DNA from: Oscillospiraceae bacterium
GTDB lineage: Bacteria; Bacillota; Clostridia; Oscillospirales; Oscillospiraceae
Assembly (NCBI GenBank): GCA_009787995.1
Contig: WQSH01000015.1
Span: 1-38,972 of the forward strand
Length of the DNA: 38,972 nucleotides
Reading direction: 5' to 3'
Part shown: positions 15,836-25,015 of the stretch, in pieces
How the letters are laid out: every line of letters begins with the position of its first letter
How positions within the stretch are numbered: position 1 is the stretch's first letter
Notes under the pieces: model-generated
What the model was told of the DNA's origin: nothing
The model's database searches: none
Seen by the model: only the letters and a program-made list of their open reading frames with translations
Program-made: the position numbers and the translations under genes

Positions 15836-16279
15836 ATGAACCTGCACGAGCTCACTCCCGCAAAAGGAGCTACTCACGTGGGCAAACGCAAAGGCCGCGG
15901 TCGCGCCACAGGAAACGGCAAGACGGCCGGGCGCGGGCACAAGGGGCAAAAGTCCCGTAGCGGTGGCGGCACGAGGATTGGCTTCGAAGGCGGACAGATG
16001 CCTCTTGCAAGGCGCGTTCCCAAGAGGGGCTTTAACAACATATTTGCAAAACCGCTGACGGCGATAAATGTTGCGGCGTTGAACAGGTTTAAGGACGGTT
16101 CAACAGTAGGGGCTGAGGAGCTGCTGGATGCCGGAGTTCTCAGCAAGTGCCAGTACGGCCTCAAAATTCTTGGAAACGGCGCTTTGTCATCAAAAAAGCT
16201 GACGGTCAAGGCAAAAGCATTCTCTGAGTCGGCAAAACAAAAAATCGAAGCAGCCGGCGGAAAGGCCGAGGTGGTGTAA
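15836..16279 (+). CDS. rplO: Large ribosomal subunit protein uL15 (147 aa)
   Basis: uL15 is an assembly protein of the 50S. The N-terminal [12 protein letters not shown], the Gly/Arg-rich [20 protein letters not shown] loop, [17 protein letters not shown] and the closing [19 protein letters not shown] are conserved, and 147 aa is typical. GGAGG lies 11 nt upstream. secY begins at the second base after the stop. Confidence 0.98.
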   Translation: MNLHELTPAKGATHVGKRKGRGRATGNGKTAGRGHKGQKSRSGGGTRIGFEGGQMPLARRVPKRGFNNIFAKPLTAINVAALNRFKDGSTVGAEELLDAGVLSKCQYGLKILGNGALSSKKLTVKAKAFSESAKQKIEAAGGKAEVV

Positions 16280-16280
16280 G

Positions 16281-17567
16281 GTGCTATCTACGCTGCGCAA
16301 TGCATGGAGAATAGACGACATACGCAAGAAGCTAATCTTTGTGATGTTCATGATTCTCTTGTACAGGCTGGGTAATGCGGTCACTGTACCATATGTAGAT
16401 ACTGCGCTGTTGACCGCATTTTTCCGACAAGAGATGGGTGGTATATTTGCGCTACTCAACACTATGTCAGGGGCTGCGCTTGAACGTGCGTCGATATTTG
16501 CGCTCTCCATACAGCCGTACATTAACGCCTCGATTATCATGCAGCTGCTGACAATCGCAATTCCTGCCCTTGAGCGTATGCGCAAGGAGGGCGGCGAAGA
16601 GGGCAAGAAAAAAATCGAAAAGATTACGCGCTATGCGACAATAGGCATTGCGGCGCTCCAGGGATACGCATACTACCTCCTCATACAGAGGGAAGGCATG
16701 TTGGATCCTGCCGCAACGGGCATCTGGCCTCCCATCGTAATCGTCGCCACATTTATGACCGGCTCTGCGATTCTGATGTGGATGGGCGAGCAGATAACAG
16801 AGTTTGGCATAGGCAACGGCATCTCCGTTATCCTCTTTGTCAGCATCGTGGCGCGTTTCCCGGTTGAGATTTGGTCAATGATCACAGGCGTGATGATAAA
16901 TCCGTCCACATGGTGGATTTACACGCTTATGCTACTGGGGGCACTGGCGATAATTGTGCTCATCGTAATAGTAAACAACTCCGAACGGCGAATACCCGTC
17001 CAATACTCTAAGCGGGTCGTCGGGAGAAAGATGTATGGCGGGCAATCTACCCACCTTCCTATGAAGGTCAACATGTCCGGCGTCCTTCCGGTAATCTTCG
17101 CCCAGTCGATAGCGTCGATACCGGCGACGATAGTGGTGTTCGTGCCAGGATGGGCGGATACATGGCTGATGACAGCGCTTGACCCAGCGAGCATAGCGTA
17201 CATGGTGCTGTACTTCCTGCTTATAGTATTCTTCTCGTATTTCTACTCTACCGTTCAGTTTAACCCCATCGAGATAGCGAACAACCTCAAAAAGAACGGC
17301 GGGTTCATACCCGGATTCCGTGCAGGTAAGCCTACAAGCGAGTTCATTCAGAAGGTTTTGACAAAAATAACGCTGTTTGGCGCTCTATACCTCGCTATAG
17401 TCGCAATAACGCCGATACTTGTCAGCTTCTTCTCAGATACTGCGCGCATGTCCGGCATAGCGATGGGCGGTACGTCAATCATTATCGTGGTCAGCGTGGC
17501 ACTCGAAACAATTAAGCAACTGGAATCGCAGATGCTCATGAGGCACTACAAAGGCTTCTTGGAATAA
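16281..17567 (+). CDS. secY: Protein translocase subunit SecY (428 aa)
   Basis: SecY is the pore of the Sec translocon in the cytoplasmic membrane, working with SecE, SecG and SecA. Ten hydrophobic segments are apparent across 428 aa. Family signatures include NALGAALERASIF-like (here SGAALERASIFALSIQPYI), GIGNGISVILF, the cytosolic loop ERRIPVQYSKR, the FNPIEIANNLKKNGGFIPG loop, and MLMRHYKGFLE at the end. The start is GTG at 16281, with GAGGTGG in the end of rplO as ribosome site. The neighbour adk follows after 28 nt. Confidence 0.98.
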   Translation: MLSTLRNAWRIDDIRKKLIFVMFMILLYRLGNAVTVPYVDTALLTAFFRQEMGGIFALLNTMSGAALERASIFALSIQPYINASIIMQLLTIAIPALERMRKEGGEEGKKKIEKITRYATIGIAALQGYAYYLLIQREGMLDPAATGIWPPIVIVATFMTGSAILMWMGEQITEFGIGNGISVILFVSIVARFPVEIWSMITGVMINPSTWWIYTLMLLGALAIIVLIVIVNNSERRIPVQYSKRVVGRKMYGGQSTHLPMKVNMSGVLPVIFAQSIASIPATIVVFVPGWADTWLMTALDPASIAYMVLYFLLIVFFSYFYSTVQFNPIEIANNLKKNGGFIPGFRAGKPTSEFIQKVLTKITLFGALYLAIVAITPILVSFFSDTARMSGIAMGGTSIIIVVSVALETIKQLESQMLMRHYKGFLE

Positions 17568-17595
17568 AGCAGCGAGGTTCTAGCGGAGGTGTGGC

Positions 17596-18237
17596 ATGAA
17601 GCTCATCCTACTTGGCCCGCCCGGGGCGGGCAAAGGCACTCAGGCAGAAATGCTGATTGATCGACTCAAAATCCCGCAGATTTCAACAGGAGACATGTTG
17701 CGGACGGCAGTTAAAGAGGGGACTCCGACTGGCCTGAAGGCGAAGGCGCTGATTGAAAACGGTGACTTAGTTCCTGATGAGATAATAATCAGAATCGTTT
17801 CAGAGAGGCTTGCGCGCGATGACTGCAAAAATGGATTTATTCTTGACGGAGTTCCAAGAACTCTGGCGCAGGCAGAAGCCCTTGACGAGCAAGGTGTCGA
17901 AATCGACTTTGCGCTGTCGTTGGAAGTGCCCGATGAAATTATTCTAAACAGGGTGGTAGACAGGCGGCTATGCTCAAACTGCCCGATGACATATCATTTA
18001 GTATCGCAGCCCCCAGCGAAGGAAGGCATGTGCGATGTATGTGCCCAGCCGCTTGTTGTTAGAAAAGACGACGACCCGGTGACAACGCAGCACAGGCTGG
18101 CTGCCTACCATGAGCTGACAGAGCCGCTTAAAGCATATTACGCAAGTCAAGTAAAGCTCATACTTGTCGATGGGAATTGCACTATCGAAGAGACCACTGA
18201 CGAAATACTCAGACTATTGGGCATGAAAAAGACATGA
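17596..18237 (+). CDS. adk: Adenylate kinase (213 aa)
   Basis: It interconverts ATP plus AMP with two ADP in the cytosol. The P-loop GPPGAGKGT is at residues 7-15, the AMP-binding segment STGDMLRTA follows, and the LID domain carries two CxxC pairs (CSNC and CDVC), the zinc-binding form usual in Firmicutes. The motif DGFPRT reads DGVPRT here, a small deviation. The length of 213 aa is standard. GGAGGTG lies upstream of the ATG. Its stop overlaps the map start by 4 nt (ATGA). Confidence 0.97.
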   Translation: MKLILLGPPGAGKGTQAEMLIDRLKIPQISTGDMLRTAVKEGTPTGLKAKALIENGDLVPDEIIIRIVSERLARDDCKNGFILDGVPRTLAQAEALDEQGVEIDFALSLEVPDEIILNRVVDRRLCSNCPMTYHLVSQPPAKEGMCDVCAQPLVVRKDDDPVTTQHRLAAYHELTEPLKAYYASQVKLILVDGNCTIEETTDEILRLLGMKKT

Positions 18238-19001
18238 TTAAGGTAAAAACCGAACAAGAAGTCCTACTTATGCGCCAGGCAGGAAAAGTTGCTGCGGCAG
18301 CCCGGCGTCTCGCCGGGGAAATGGCAACGGTCGGCGCAACAACCCAAAGCATTGATAAAAGAGTGCATGACTTCATCCTCTCCCAGGGAGCCGAGCCATC
18401 GTTTCTGGGGTATAACGAATATCCTGCAAGCATTTGTATCTCAATCAATGAGCAAGTGATTCATGGGATACCGTCGTCCAGAAAACTTGTCCCGGGAGAC
18501 CTTGTCAGCATAGACATCGGTGCGACGAAAGGCGGATTTGTCGGCGATTGCGCCGCAACGTTCGTCGTCGGGGAGGGCAGCCCTAAGGCAATGAGGCTCG
18601 TTGAAGTCACAAAACAGTGCTTTTTCGAGGGGCTCAAATTCGCAAAGGTCGGATATAGGGTGTCAGATATCTCAAGGGCAATACAGAAATACGCCGAGAA
18701 AAATGGATACTCGGTCGTCAGGGAGTACGTCGGACACGGTGTTGGCTCAAAGGTTCACGAACCGCCTGAAGTTCCGAACTATGTCGAAAGGCCAAGAAGA
18801 AAACCTGACCCCAGACTTATGCCCGGTATGACGCTTGCAGTTGAGCCGATGATTAATGCAGGCGGTGCGGCGATTAGAGTGCTCGACGATGGCTGGACAG
18901 TCATAACGGCTGATGGTGAGTGCTCAGCGCATTACGAAAACACGATTTTGATAACCAAAGGCGAGCCGGAGATACTCACCGCCGATGAGGAAGACTCATG
19001 A
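18234..19001 (+). CDS. map: Methionine aminopeptidase, type I (255 aa)
   Basis: It removes N-terminal Met from nascent proteins. The two-metal site is complete: Asp94 (SIDIGA), Asp105 (VGDCA), His168 (GHGVG), Glu204 (VEPMI) and Glu235 (HYENT). The length is typical for type I enzymes, with a slightly longer Arg/Lys/Pro loop (RPRRKPDP) between His168 and Glu204. It overlaps adk by 4 nt and the next gene by 4 nt, so the three are probably translationally coupled. Confidence 0.97.
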   Translation: MIKVKTEQEVLLMRQAGKVAAAARRLAGEMATVGATTQSIDKRVHDFILSQGAEPSFLGYNEYPASICISINEQVIHGIPSSRKLVPGDLVSIDIGATKGGFVGDCAATFVVGEGSPKAMRLVEVTKQCFFEGLKFAKVGYRVSDISRAIQKYAEKNGYSVVREYVGHGVGSKVHEPPEVPNYVERPRRKPDPRLMPGMTLAVEPMINAGGAAIRVLDDGWTVITADGECSAHYENTILITKGEPEILTADEEDS

Positions 19002-19279
19002 GAATCGAAAAAGCGGACGTGGTGATTCCACTGAATGGAAGAGATGCAGGAAAGCGCTTCATTGTTGTCGGGACGGAAGATGATTACTCACTCCTCGCCG
19101 ATGGCAAGGGCCGCAGGGTCGAAAAACCTAAGCGCAAGAAAAATAAGCACGTTAAAGTGGATGACAGAGCAGATGGATCAATAGCGGAAAAGCTCATCGA
19201 AGGTGAGAGAGTTACAAACAGCGAAATCAGACGAGCGCTCACGATGTTGGAAGCTCGTGGAGAAAAAGGAGGTATGTAG
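18998..19279 (+). CDS. KOW-domain RNA-binding protein (93 aa)
   Basis: A small basic protein found in many Clostridia and Bacilli between map and infA. The N-terminal half has a KOW-like fold: [18 protein letters not shown], then a strand ending [18 protein letters not shown]. The C-terminal half is charged and helical ([16 protein letters not shown]). It resembles the beginning of eukaryotic and archaeal L14e. Its role, presumably at the ribosome or in its assembly, is not established. It overlaps map by 4 nt and ends 2 nt before infA. Confidence 0.85.
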   Translation: MRIEKADVVIPLNGRDAGKRFIVVGTEDDYSLLADGKGRRVEKPKRKKNKHVKVDDRADGSIAEKLIEGERVTNSEIRRALTMLEARGEKGGM

Positions 19280-19281
19280 AA

Positions 19282-19500
19282 ATGGCGAAGGACGACATGA
19301 TTGAGCTTGAGGGAATAGTAGTCGATTCGCTGCCCAACACTATGTTCCACGTAGACATAGGCAATGGACACACGATTCTGGCGCATATCTCCGGAAAGCT
19401 CCGAATGAATTTTATACGGATACTTCCGGGTGATAAGGTGACGGTGCAGATGTCGCCGTACGATTTGACCCGCGGCAGAATCACTTGGCGCAGTAAGTAG
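19282..19500 (+). CDS. infA: Translation initiation factor IF-1 (72 aa)
   Basis: IF-1 is an OB-fold protein that occupies the 30S A site during initiation. It has [50 protein letters not shown] and the ending [13 protein letters not shown]. The length of 72 aa is the family standard. The SD AAAGGAGG is in the end of the KOW gene. rpmJ follows after 15 nt. Confidence 0.98.
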   Translation: MAKDDMIELEGIVVDSLPNTMFHVDIGNGHTILAHISGKLRMNFIRILPGDKVTVQMSPYDLTRGRITWRSK

Positions 19501-19515
19501 CAGGAGGTAAAACTA

Positions 19516-19629
19516 GTGAAAGTAAGGCCGTCAGTTAAGCCGATGTGCGAAAAATGCAAAATCATAAAGCGCAAAGGCAGGGTAATGGTGATATGCATCA
19601 ACCCTAAGCATAAACAAAGACAAGGGTAA
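19516..19629 (+). CDS. rpmJ: Large ribosomal subunit protein bL36, zinc type (37 aa)
   Basis: Read directly: GTG at 19516 with AGGAGG at 19502-19507, 37 codons, TAA at 19627-19629. The protein begins [15 protein letters not shown] and ends NPKHKQRQG. Zinc ligands Cys11, Cys14, Cys27 and His32 are present, the C+ form of bL36. The length and the position between infA and rpsM are as expected. Confidence 0.97.
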   Translation: MKVRPSVKPMCEKCKIIKRKGRVMVICINPKHKQRQG

Positions 19630-19655
19630 TATAAAAGGAAGGATGATTGCATAAT

Positions 19656-20024
19656 ATGGCACGTATCGCAGGCGTTGATTTGCCGAAAGACAAACGAGTC
19701 GAAATAGGGTTGACCTATGTTTTCGGAATAGGAAGGACAAGCGCAAAAAAAATCCTTGAGGCTACGGGTATAAATCCGGACACTAGGGTAAAGAACCTAA
19801 CCGAGGCGGAAGAATCCGCACTTCGCGAATGCATTGACAAAAACTACATGGTAGAAGGCGACCTGCGCCGAACCGTGGCGCTTGACATAAAACGCCTGAC
19901 GGAGATAGGCAGCTATCGCGGGCTGCGCCATAGGCGTGGGCTTCCCGTGCGCGGGCAACGGAGCAAAACAAATGCGCGCACACGCAAAGGTCCTAAGCGC
20001 ACGATAGCCAACAAGAAGAAGTAA
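19656..20024 (+). CDS. rpsM: Small ribosomal subunit protein uS13 (122 aa)
   Basis: uS13 forms bridges from the 30S head to the 50[22 protein letters not shown] is not a signal but the normal S13 start; further on are [10 protein letters not shown] and [17 protein letters not shown], then [11 protein letters not shown]. The ATG at 19656 (MARIAG) is chosen over an in-frame one at 19647; the SD GGAAGGA is at 19637-19643. Confidence 0.98.
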   Translation: MARIAGVDLPKDKRVEIGLTYVFGIGRTSAKKILEATGINPDTRVKNLTEAEESALRECIDKNYMVEGDLRRTVALDIKRLTEIGSYRGLRHRRGLPVRGQRSKTNARTRKGPKRTIANKKK

Positions 20025-20040
20025 GGGGAGGGAGTAACTA

Positions 20041-20439
20041 ATGGCAGCACCCAAGGGCAAAAAGACAAGAACCCGGCGCCGCGAACGAAAGAATATTGAG
20101 AAGGGCGCAGTTCATATAAGATCGTCCTTTAATAACACCATGGTGACAGTGACCGATGTGCATGGCAACGCCATTTCGTGGGCTTCGTCAGGTGGTATGG
20201 GCTTTCGCGGCAGCAGAAAATCAACTCCCTTTGCCGCTCAGACGGCAGCGGAAACAGCAGCGAAAGCCGCAATGGAGCATGGCCTTAAAACCGTTGAAGT
20301 CTTCGTAAAAGGCCCCGGCTCCGGCCGTGAGGCGGCGATTAGGGCGCTACAGTCGGCGGGACTTGAAGTCACAATGATAAAAGACGTGACCCCGATTCCG
20401 CATAACGGATGCCGTCCGCCAAAAAGGCGCAGAGTATAG
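20041..20439 (+). CDS. rpsK: Small ribosomal subunit protein uS11 (132 aa)
   Basis: uS11 is on the 30S platform near the Shine-Dalgarno helix. [19 protein letters not shown], the segment [33 protein letters not shown] and the final [15 protein letters not shown] are diagnostic. The length of 132 aa is slightly above the usual 129. The SD is GGGGAGGG. Confidence 0.98.
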   Translation: MAAPKGKKTRTRRRERKNIEKGAVHIRSSFNNTMVTVTDVHGNAISWASSGGMGFRGSRKSTPFAAQTAAETAAKAAMEHGLKTVEVFVKGPGSGREAAIRALQSAGLEVTMIKDVTPIPHNGCRPPKRRRV

Positions 20440-20454
20440 GGAGGTTTTAAACAT

Positions 20455-21081
20455 ATGGCTAGATATACAGATGCAGTATGCCGCCTTTGCCGCAGGGAAG
20501 GCCAGAAGCTTTTCTTAAAAGGCGACAGATGCTATACAGATAAATGCGCAGCCGACCGCCGTCCATACCCTCCGGGGCAGCATGGTCAAGGGCGCGCAAA
20601 GGCATCCGAATATGGTACTCAATTGCGTGAAAAGCAGAAGGCCAAGAGGTACTACGGCATATTAGAAAACCAGTTTCGCGGTTATTTTGATATGGCAATC
20701 AAGAGAAAGGGCAAAACAGGTGAAAATATGCTTGCGATTCTCGAAACACGCTTGGATAACACAATCTACAGGCTGGGTTTCGCAATGAGTCGCGCAGAGG
20801 CAAGGCAGCTGGTATTGCATGGGCATTTCCTTATCAACGGAAGGAAAGTCAATATCCCTTCTTTCCTTGTAAAGCCGGGCATGATTATATCGATTAATGA
20901 GAAAAGCCGTAGTCTCGACAAGCTAAAGTCGGTCATTGAGGCAAACTCATTCAGGCAACCGCCGAAATGGTTGGAGTATGATGCGAATGCCCTAGTAGCT
21001 AAGGTTGCGGCGCTCCCGTCGAGAGAAGATATCGACATGCCGATTGAGGAGCAGCTTATCGTTGAGTTCTATTCAAAATAA
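20455..21081 (+). CDS. rpsD: Small ribosomal subunit protein uS4, zinc type (208 aa)
   Basis: uS4 is a primary 16S binder and, with uS3 and uS5, part of the mRNA entry channel. The N-terminus has Cys9, Cys12, Cys26 and Cys31, the zinc-binding C+ form, followed by [11 protein letters not shown]. An S4 RNA-binding domain is seen at about residues 98-160 ([20 protein letters not shown]). The length of 208 aa is typical. In some bacteria S4 represses the alpha operon. A 100-nt gap follows before rpoA, containing the short hairpin GCGC-ATGT-GCGC near 21147-21158. Confidence 0.98.
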   Translation: MARYTDAVCRLCRREGQKLFLKGDRCYTDKCAADRRPYPPGQHGQGRAKASEYGTQLREKQKAKRYYGILENQFRGYFDMAIKRKGKTGENMLAILETRLDNTIYRLGFAMSRAEARQLVLHGHFLINGRKVNIPSFLVKPGMIISINEKSRSLDKLKSVIEANSFRQPPKWLEYDANALVAKVAALPSREDIDMPIEEQLIVEFYSK

Positions 21082-21181
21082 ATGATAACCTTTAGATACA
21101 GGTTTGACCCTCATATCTCACTACCACCAGCGAGCCGATACACTGGGCGCATGTGCGCACCGAAACGAAGGAGGGTACTAA

Positions 21182-22129
21182 ATGGTAGAGATTGAACGGC
21201 CTCGCATTGAATGCATAGAAACGCCGGAAGACGAGTCTTATGGTAAGTATGTCGTAGAGCCGCTTGAGCGTGGGTATGGCACGACATTGGGAAACTCGCT
21301 TCGCAGAATCCTACTGTCGTCACTTCCCGGAACGGCAGTCACGACGGTAAAAATCGCAGGAATACAGCACGAATTTTCGACTATTCCGGGCGTTAAAGAA
21401 GACGTAACAGAAATAATCTTAAATATAAAGGGCATTGTCGCAAGGCTCCATACCCCAAGGATAAAGACGGTATATATCGAAGCATCCGGCGAGGGTGTTG
21501 TAACGGCTGGAGATATCAAAGCAGATGGCGAGGTGGAAATCCTCAACCCCGAGCTGCACATAGCCACATTGAGCAGCGATGCTTCGCTCAGCATGGAGCT
21601 TACGATAGACCATGGGCGCGGATATATGTCGGCAGACAGAAATAAGCTCCAACAGCCGATTATCGGAGTTATCCCTATAGACTCCATATACACGCCAGTC
21701 CACAAGGTCAACTACACAGTAGAAAACACTCGCGTCGGCAACGTCACGGATTTTGACAAGCTGACGATAGAAGTGTGGACAGACAAAACGATAACCGCAA
21801 GAGATGCAGTATCGCTGGGCGCTAAGATACTTTGTGACCACTTCACGCTGTTTACGGACTTGTCCGACACAATCGGTACGAGGTCGACGGTTGTGGAAAA
21901 AGCGGAAACGCAAAGGGACAAGGTGCTCGAAATGACCATTGAGGAACTCGACCTTTCAGTGCGCAGCTTCAATTGCCTCAAGAGGGCCAACATAAATACA
22001 GTCGAGGATTTAATTTCAAAAACGGAAGACGAAATGATTAAGGTCAGAAACCTTGGGCGCAAATCGCTTGAGGAAGTCATCCACAAACTGGCGATGATGG
22101 GACTGGCCCTGCAGAGCGAGGAAAATTAA
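21182..22129 (+). CDS. rpoA: RNA polymerase subunit alpha (315 aa)
   Basis: This is the assembly platform of RNA polymerase. The N-terminal domain (about 1-230) includes [25 protein letters not shown] and the insert loop with [20 protein letters not shown]. The C-terminal domain (about 250-315), which contacts UP elements and activators, has [19 protein letters not shown] and [14 protein letters not shown]. The length is typical. GAAGGAGGG is upstream of the ATG. Confidence 0.98.
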   Translation: MVEIERPRIECIETPEDESYGKYVVEPLERGYGTTLGNSLRRILLSSLPGTAVTTVKIAGIQHEFSTIPGVKEDVTEIILNIKGIVARLHTPRIKTVYIEASGEGVVTAGDIKADGEVEILNPELHIATLSSDASLSMELTIDHGRGYMSADRNKLQQPIIGVIPIDSIYTPVHKVNYTVENTRVGNVTDFDKLTIEVWTDKTITARDAVSLGAKILCDHFTLFTDLSDTIGTRSTVVEKAETQRDKVLEMTIEELDLSVRSFNCLKRANINTVEDLISKTEDEMIKVRNLGRKSLEEVIHKLAMMGLALQSEEN

Positions 22130-22143
22130 GGAGGTACAAAACA

Positions 22144-22485
22144 ATGCCCGGGACACGCAAGCTTGGAAAACCGACAGATCAGCGCATGGCGATGCTGAGA
22201 CAAATGGTTACCGACTTTCTTGATAATGGCAGAATGGAAACGACAGTGACGCGCTGCAAAGAGATAGCGCCGATGGCAGAAAAGATGATAACGCTGGGCA
22301 AGAAAAACACGCTTGCCTCAAGGCGGCAGGCGATTGCGTTCATGACGCGCGAAGACGTAGTGACGAAGGTGTTTGCCGAGACAGCGCCCGGTTACTCAGA
22401 GCGCAATGGCGGATACACTCGCATCACGAGGACGGGCCCAAGGAGAGGCGACGCAGCCGAGATGGCTATCATCGAATTAGTGTAA
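22144..22485 (+). CDS. rplQ: Large ribosomal subunit protein bL17 (113 aa)
   Basis: bL17 is near the tunnel exit. It contains [40 protein letters not shown] and the ending [20 protein letters not shown]. The length of 113 aa is typical. It is the last gene of the operon, with GGAGG upstream of the ATG and a terminator 16 nt downstream. Confidence 0.98.
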   Translation: MPGTRKLGKPTDQRMAMLRQMVTDFLDNGRMETTVTRCKEIAPMAEKMITLGKKNTLASRRQAIAFMTREDVVTKVFAETAPGYSERNGGYTRITRTGPRRGDAAEMAIIELV

Positions 22486-22500
22486 GCCGTAAGCAAACAA

Positions 22501-22538
22501 AAAGTTGACAGGGGGACGGTTCTCCTGTCAACTTTTTT
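22501..22538. terminator. Bidirectional terminator, end of ribosomal operon
   Basis: AAAGTTGACAGG (22501-22512) pairs with CCTGTCAACTTT (22524-22535), an 11-nt loop, then TTTTTT. On the other strand the stem is followed by T-run (complement of A-run 22499-22503), so it can also end the convergent cyclophilin transcript. The loop contains GGGACGGTTCTC. Confidence 0.92.
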
Positions 22539-22563
22539 GAAGGTGCTCGAAACTTGAAGACGG

Positions 22564-23277
22564 CTATGTAATCTTGTCCGGCTCCGGCACGGCTACGTCG
22601 CTATCTATAGTGATTGTCCTGATTATAGGCATATCCTCCGGTGCGACAGACCCATTCGGACCATCGTTTTGGGTCAAGGCCAGGCGATCAACTACGTCCA
22701 GGCCTTCGGTCACCATGCCAAACGCCGCATAATCCCCATCAAGGGCGGGAGAGTCGCCGTGCATTATGAAAAATTGAGAGCCGGCTGAGTCATTGCTATC
22801 CATTCGCCTCGCCATGGACAAAACACCTCGCGTGTGTAAAAGGTCGTTAGGGAAGCCATTTGATGCAAACTCGCCAAAAATTGTATATCCCGGGTTCCCC
22901 ACGCCCAAACCATAAGGACAGCCACCCTGAAGCATGAAGCCGTAAATGATGCGGTGAAATGTCAGCCCATCGTAAAAGCCTTGGCGGGCGAGGTAAACAA
23001 AGTTGTAAACTGTTTGTGGCGCAACATGCGGATAAAGCTCAAATCTTATGACCCCGCCATCTTCCATTGTTATCGTCCCAGGAATTACTGAAGGCAGTTC
23101 CCCCACTTCTTGTTCTTGCGGGTCCGGCGGCGCAGGGGCGGGCTCAGGCTCAGCATCTGGCTCTATTGGCTCAGCAGCATCCTGCTCAGGAGCGGCGCCA
23201 GGGGGGGTATAGCCGCAGCCAACCAAGAAAGCAAAGCAAAGTAGCAAGCAAAGCGCAATGGAAACATATTTCCTCAT
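22564..23277 (-). CDS. Cyclophilin-type peptidyl-prolyl isomerase, lipoprotein (237 aa)
   Basis: It catalyses cis-trans isomerisation of proline bonds, probably outside the membrane. The signal peptide ends in lipobox LVGC with Cys21. A Pro/Glu/Asp/Ala-rich linker (about 25-60) precedes the cyclophilin domain: HVAPQTVYNFVYLARQGFYDG, LTFHRIIYGFMLQGG with the catalytic Arg of the FHR motif, SMARRMDSNDSAGSQFFIMHG, and LDGDYAAFGMVTEGLDVVD. The start has GGAGG about 8 nt upstream and a good promoter. It faces rplQ, sharing a terminator with it. Confidence 0.94.
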   Translation of the reverse strand: MRKYVSIALCLLLCFAFLVGCGYTPPGAAPEQDAAEPIEPDAEPEPAPAPPDPQEQEVGELPSVIPGTITMEDGGVIRFELYPHVAPQTVYNFVYLARQGFYDGLTFHRIIYGFMLQGGCPYGLGVGNPGYTIFGEFASNGFPNDLLHTRGVLSMARRMDSNDSAGSQFFIMHGDSPALDGDYAAFGMVTEGLDVVDRLALTQNDGPNGSVAPEDMPIIRTITIDSDVAVPEPDKIT

Positions 23278-23313
23278 AAAAAATCCTCCAAATCTGACAA
23301 AAACTCACCAACA

Positions 23314-23342
23314 AATATATCAGAACATAATAGCAAAGTCAA
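23314..23342 (-). promoter_or_regulatory. Sigma-A promoter of the cyclophilin gene
   Basis: On the minus strand: TTGACT (complement of 23337-23342), a 17-bp spacer, TATATT (complement of 23314-23319). The transcript would start near 23307, about 30 nt before the ATG. Confidence 0.78.
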
Positions 23343-23422
23343 ATTTGTATAATTTGTATTTGTATAAATTTTTAGATTTGCCATGTTACTATTAAGTGCC
23401 AGCCAAGAAAACCTAAGTAGAA

Positions 23423-23520
23423 GGCATTGAGAAGCCTGTACGCTCATCGTAGAGAGGGAATTCCGGCTACTGTCACGTCAGCTGACCGAGCGTAGAGGAG
23501 TGTGCAGGCTTCTCAATGCC
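23423..23520. repeat. 98-bp palindromic repeat element, copy B
   Basis: It starts GGCATTGAGAAGCCTG and ends CAGGCTTCTCAATGCC, inverted repeats of about 23 bp with two mismatches. Inside are GGAATTCC and GTCAGCTGAC. It matches copy A (4824-4922) in inverted orientation at about 92 percent by eye. It lies in the intergenic region between the divergent cyclophilin and MATE genes, without an ORF. Confidence 0.85.
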
Positions 23521-23585
23521 GGACAGATAGCAGACACTGAATAATAACTTTGCCATGGAGTCGGCCTTCTTGGCCGGATAATAAA

Positions 23586-24971
23586 ATGATAAGACACTTT
23601 AAGCAGCCCAAGAAATTCTATCGCAATGTATTTGCGCTGATGGTGCCAATGGTGCTGCAAAATATAATAACACATACCGTCGGCCTGGCCGACACATTCA
23701 TGGTCGGAATGCTGGGCGAGCAGTATCTGGCGGCGATGCCTATAGCGATGGTGCCCTTATTCATTGTAATGATATTTTCGTTCGGTGTGCAAAGCGGCAC
23801 CAGCATACTGGTTGCGCAATACTGGGGCAAAAAAGACCTCTCTGTCATAAACCGGGTGCTTGGTGTTGCATTGTATGTCGTAACGGCAGTGACAGTTACC
23901 TGCGCCCTAATAATGTATTTTTTCCCACACCAAATACTGAGTCTTGTCACAAACGAGACCCACCTTGTGGAAATAGCTGCGCCATACGCCCGAATTACAG
24001 CTTTTTCGATGGCTCTAAGTTCCATAAGTATGCTGTACTTTGCGTGCCATCGAAGCATAGAAAATCCTCGCTTGGGCGTAATCATTCTTTCAATATCAGC
24101 ATGTTTCAGTATTTTTTGGAACTGGGTTCTCATATTCGGCAACCTCGGCTTTCCTGCACTGGGGATTCAGGGTGCGGCTATATCAACGCTAAGCGCTCGC
24201 ACGCTGGAAGTGGTTATAGTCGCAGTCCACGCATTTACAAATCGGCGCTTTAGAGTGAAAATAGGCTTGCTGCTCAAGCCGGGAGTTGCGATTTTCAGAG
24301 ATTTTATGAAATACTCTTTGCCGGTTTTATTTAATGAAGCCCTGTGGGGTGCTGGAGCGATGGCGTTCCCGGTGATTTTCGGGCACATGTCAGGTGCGCA
24401 GACAATACTTGCGGCATACAATATTTCAAGCAATCTGGAACGTATTTTTGGCGTGGCTATGTTTGCTTGCGGCGGCGCCTCGGCGGTTATAATTGGCAGG
24501 GAAATAGGCGCAGGCCGAAAGGGTTTGGCTGAAAGCTATACGAAAACTCTAACAGCGCTGGCCTTTACCCTGGGGCTGGGCTCAGGGGTGCTGCTCATGA
24601 TTGTGCGATTTACCATTTTGGAGCCATTGGTGTTCCCCCTGTACAACTTATCGGCCGAAGCCGCAGCTGCTGCGACAATCATGCTCACAATTTATGCATT
24701 TATACTGCCGTTGCGGGCCATGAGCGTTACTATGGGAATTGGTGCGCTCAGGGGAGGCGGAGACGTCAAGGCTTTTATGTTAATCGATGTCGGCACGCTA
24801 TATCTGATAGCCTTGCCCTTGGCTATAGCAGCAGGACTGGTGCTCGAGTTAAGTATTGGGTTCGTATATGGGGCATTGCTGGCAGATGAAGTAGCAAAAA
24901 CCACTTTGATTTACCTCAGAGTAAGAAGCAGAAAGTGGATTCACGACGTCACGCGCAAGCAAATCGAGTGA
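23586..24971 (+). CDS. MATE family multidrug/cation efflux transporter (461 aa)
   Basis: An integral membrane antiporter with about 12 hydrophobic segments and the family's two-half layout. MVPMVLQNIITHTVGLADTF and MVGMLGEQYLAAM at the N-terminus are typical, as are QSGTSILVAQYWGKKD and the second-half GRE-IGAGRK segment. The length of 461 aa is normal. Drug specificity cannot be told. The ATG at 23586 is chosen by length and family start; no good Shine-Dalgarno is visible, and a small hairpin CGGCC-TTCTT-GGCCG (23562-23576) sits just upstream. A TTG at 23550 is an alternative start. The next gene starts 44 nt after the stop. Confidence 0.93.
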   Translation: MIRHFKQPKKFYRNVFALMVPMVLQNIITHTVGLADTFMVGMLGEQYLAAMPIAMVPLFIVMIFSFGVQSGTSILVAQYWGKKDLSVINRVLGVALYVVTAVTVTCALIMYFFPHQILSLVTNETHLVEIAAPYARITAFSMALSSISMLYFACHRSIENPRLGVIILSISACFSIFWNWVLIFGNLGFPALGIQGAAISTLSARTLEVVIVAVHAFTNRRFRVKIGLLLKPGVAIFRDFMKYSLPVLFNEALWGAGAMAFPVIFGHMSGAQTILAAYNISSNLERIFGVAMFACGGASAVIIGREIGAGRKGLAESYTKTLTALAFTLGLGSGVLLMIVRFTILEPLVFPLYNLSAEAAAAATIMLTIYAFILPLRAMSVTMGIGALRGGGDVKAFMLIDVGTLYLIALPLAIAAGLVLELSIGFVYGALLADEVAKTTLIYLRVRSRKWIHDVTRKQIE

Positions 24972-25015
24972 CGAATATACGAAATAATCTGTAGGACTGT
25001 AGGAGGTTCGATCCC

